Shown piece after piece: positions 5,605-6,488 of a stretch of 6,488 bases of DNA. The notes beneath the pieces are model-generated. The model saw nothing but the letters and a program-made list of their open reading frames with translations, was not told where the DNA came from and ran no database searches. The stretch covers positions 2,896 to 9,383 of the forward strand of contig DAOM01000096.1 of the NCBI GenBank assembly GCA_002501855.1, written 5' to 3'. Each line of letters opens with the position of its first letter. Within the stretch, counting starts at the first letter, position 1. Source of the DNA: Candidatus Nitrosopolaris nunavutensis (GTDB taxonomy: Archaea > Thermoproteota > Nitrososphaeria > Nitrososphaerales > Nitrososphaeraceae). The position numbers were made by a program, and so were the translations under genes.

Positions 5605-6306
5605 ATGTTTAAACTTATATCCGCTCTGGCAATTGTTTTTTTGATGGCGGTTACAGGTATTCCCGCAGCATATTCTGAGGACGTTATAACAATAATTCCG
5701 TGCTCAAGCAATCATAACAATCCTAAATTTTTCGACACACCTTCCTATTACACACAAAAAGGACACAAGTACGTTGGCATAACGCTGATGACATAAATCA
5801 TAGGATAGTCATATCTACATCTGATGCAAAAGCGTTGTTGTCTGATTCTGGTTTTATAAAATCAAATGGTTCCTTCGTATTCAAGTTTAACAATATTGGC
5901 ATTTACTATTTTTCGTCTCCTCTCTATCATTGGATGCGAGGTGATGTTTCCGTTACAGACAATATCTCTTCAGTAACAGTAACTAATCCGAAGAACAACG
6001 TAGATGTACAACTAACATGGACTCCCAGCTGTACCGAGGGTCGGAGAAATCACCCATTTTAAAATTATCTTTATTGACAAAAACACCGACAAAAATCAGC
6101 TACATATAGACTATGTCTTTTCAATTAACAATACAGAGAATAAGACATTATATCAACAGGCACCTCATTCATCATGGGGAGTTGAATATGCTTCTTACAA
6201 ATTTGACACACCAGGTATCATTGTACCTAAAGTAACTATTGACGCCATCCTGTTTCAACCAGTCGAACCTGTTGTGTATAACTTCAAAATGTCAGTAAAA
6301 GTTTGA
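5605..6306 (+). pseudogene. Secreted cupredoxin-like protein, split by two compensating frameshifts
   Basis: Frame 1 starts at ATG 5605 with a signal peptide (hydrophobic core LISALAIVFLMAVTGI, likely cleavage after AYS, residue 24) and ends early at TAA 5794-5796. From 5775 frame 0 continues the protein: WHNADDINHRIVIS, KSNGSFVFKFNNIG, YYFSSPLYHWMRGDVSVTD. This is a plastocyanin-like fold ending in the usual x-M-x-G-x-V strand. At about 6027 the sense returns to frame 1 (AVPRVGEITHFKIIFIDK) and runs through a second beta-rich domain ending VVYNFKMSVKV, stop 6304-6306. One base is missing near 5774 and one extra base lies near the CCC at 6024-6026; repaired, the product is 233 residues. Such proteins are exported; many cupredoxins carry electrons in ammonia oxidisers. 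Here the histidine of INHR is kept, but the Cys and second His of the C-x-x-H-P-x-M motif read S and Y, so copper binding is doubtful. A dead gene and sequence errors are both possible. Confidence 0.72.
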
Positions 6307-6381
6307 TTTTGCTGTTACAAAAGAAAAGTAGTAGCATTGCAACCAATCTAGATATATCTGGGTCGTACAATTTTCAATTAT

Positions 6382-6423
6382 CCACGTGGTGTAAATTTAT
6401 CGTATCACTGCTGGATAGTGATA
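6382..6423. repeat. Palindrome and hairpin at the right end
   Basis: CCACGTGG (6382-6389) is a perfect palindrome. Thirteen bases further on, TATCACT (6403-6409) and AGTGATA (6417-6423) form a perfect seven-base stem with a seven-base loop. Both lie 75 bases or more after the cupredoxin-like stop, too far and too T-poor for a clear terminator, so they may belong to the control region of the next gene. Bases 6307-6488 show no coding sequence on either strand. Confidence 0.4.
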
Positions 6424-6488
6424 TCGACTGGGGATAGCGTCATATATTCCATTTCCGTGCTTTCATCCTATTGATTACGATTAAGAAG

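Overview
The window looks like part of the chromosome of a soil-type ammonia-oxidising archaeon (Nitrososphaeria, formerly Thaumarchaeota). The evidence is a complete transcription factor B (TFB), the C-terminus of a second TFB, an archaeal RadA recombinase, a CxxxxxR-type protein phosphatase and a secreted cupredoxin-like protein, all in AT-rich DNA with TATA-like boxes 20-50 bases upstream of starts and no clear Shine-Dalgarno sites. A Nitrosocosmicus-like AT-rich lineage would fit, but that placement is inference.

Layout, left to right. Bases 1-66 encode the last 21 residues of a TFB paralogue. It converges on a minus-strand two-domain rhodanese sulfurtransferase (144-968). A short two-helix membrane protein with a TTG start follows (1243-1431). 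Next is a stretch with a probable decayed small gene (1489-1749) and then a full-length TFB (1915-2838). A small phosphatase (3078-3455) lies behind a 16-base palindrome and a TATA-like box. Bases 3504-3862 hold broken reading frames that resemble an extracellular Cache sensor domain. radA (4061-5185, GTG start) ends 41 bases before a T7 terminator. A 419-base gap with hairpins and a 70-codon open frame follows, and the window closes with a secreted cupredoxin-like gene (5605-6306) split by two single-base frameshifts that cancel out.

No operon is visible: every intact gene has its own upstream gap and candidate promoter. Intact genes cover only a little over half of the window. The long gaps contain fragments that still read as protein when one or two indels are allowed, so the region appears to have carried more genes than it now expresses, or the assembly has single-base errors. 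The clearest themes are transcription control (two TFBs within about 2.8 kb), DNA repair (RadA), sulfur transfer and phosphate signalling. The sequence does not tie these into one pathway, and I do not see a defence system, CRISPR array, transposase or RNA gene.
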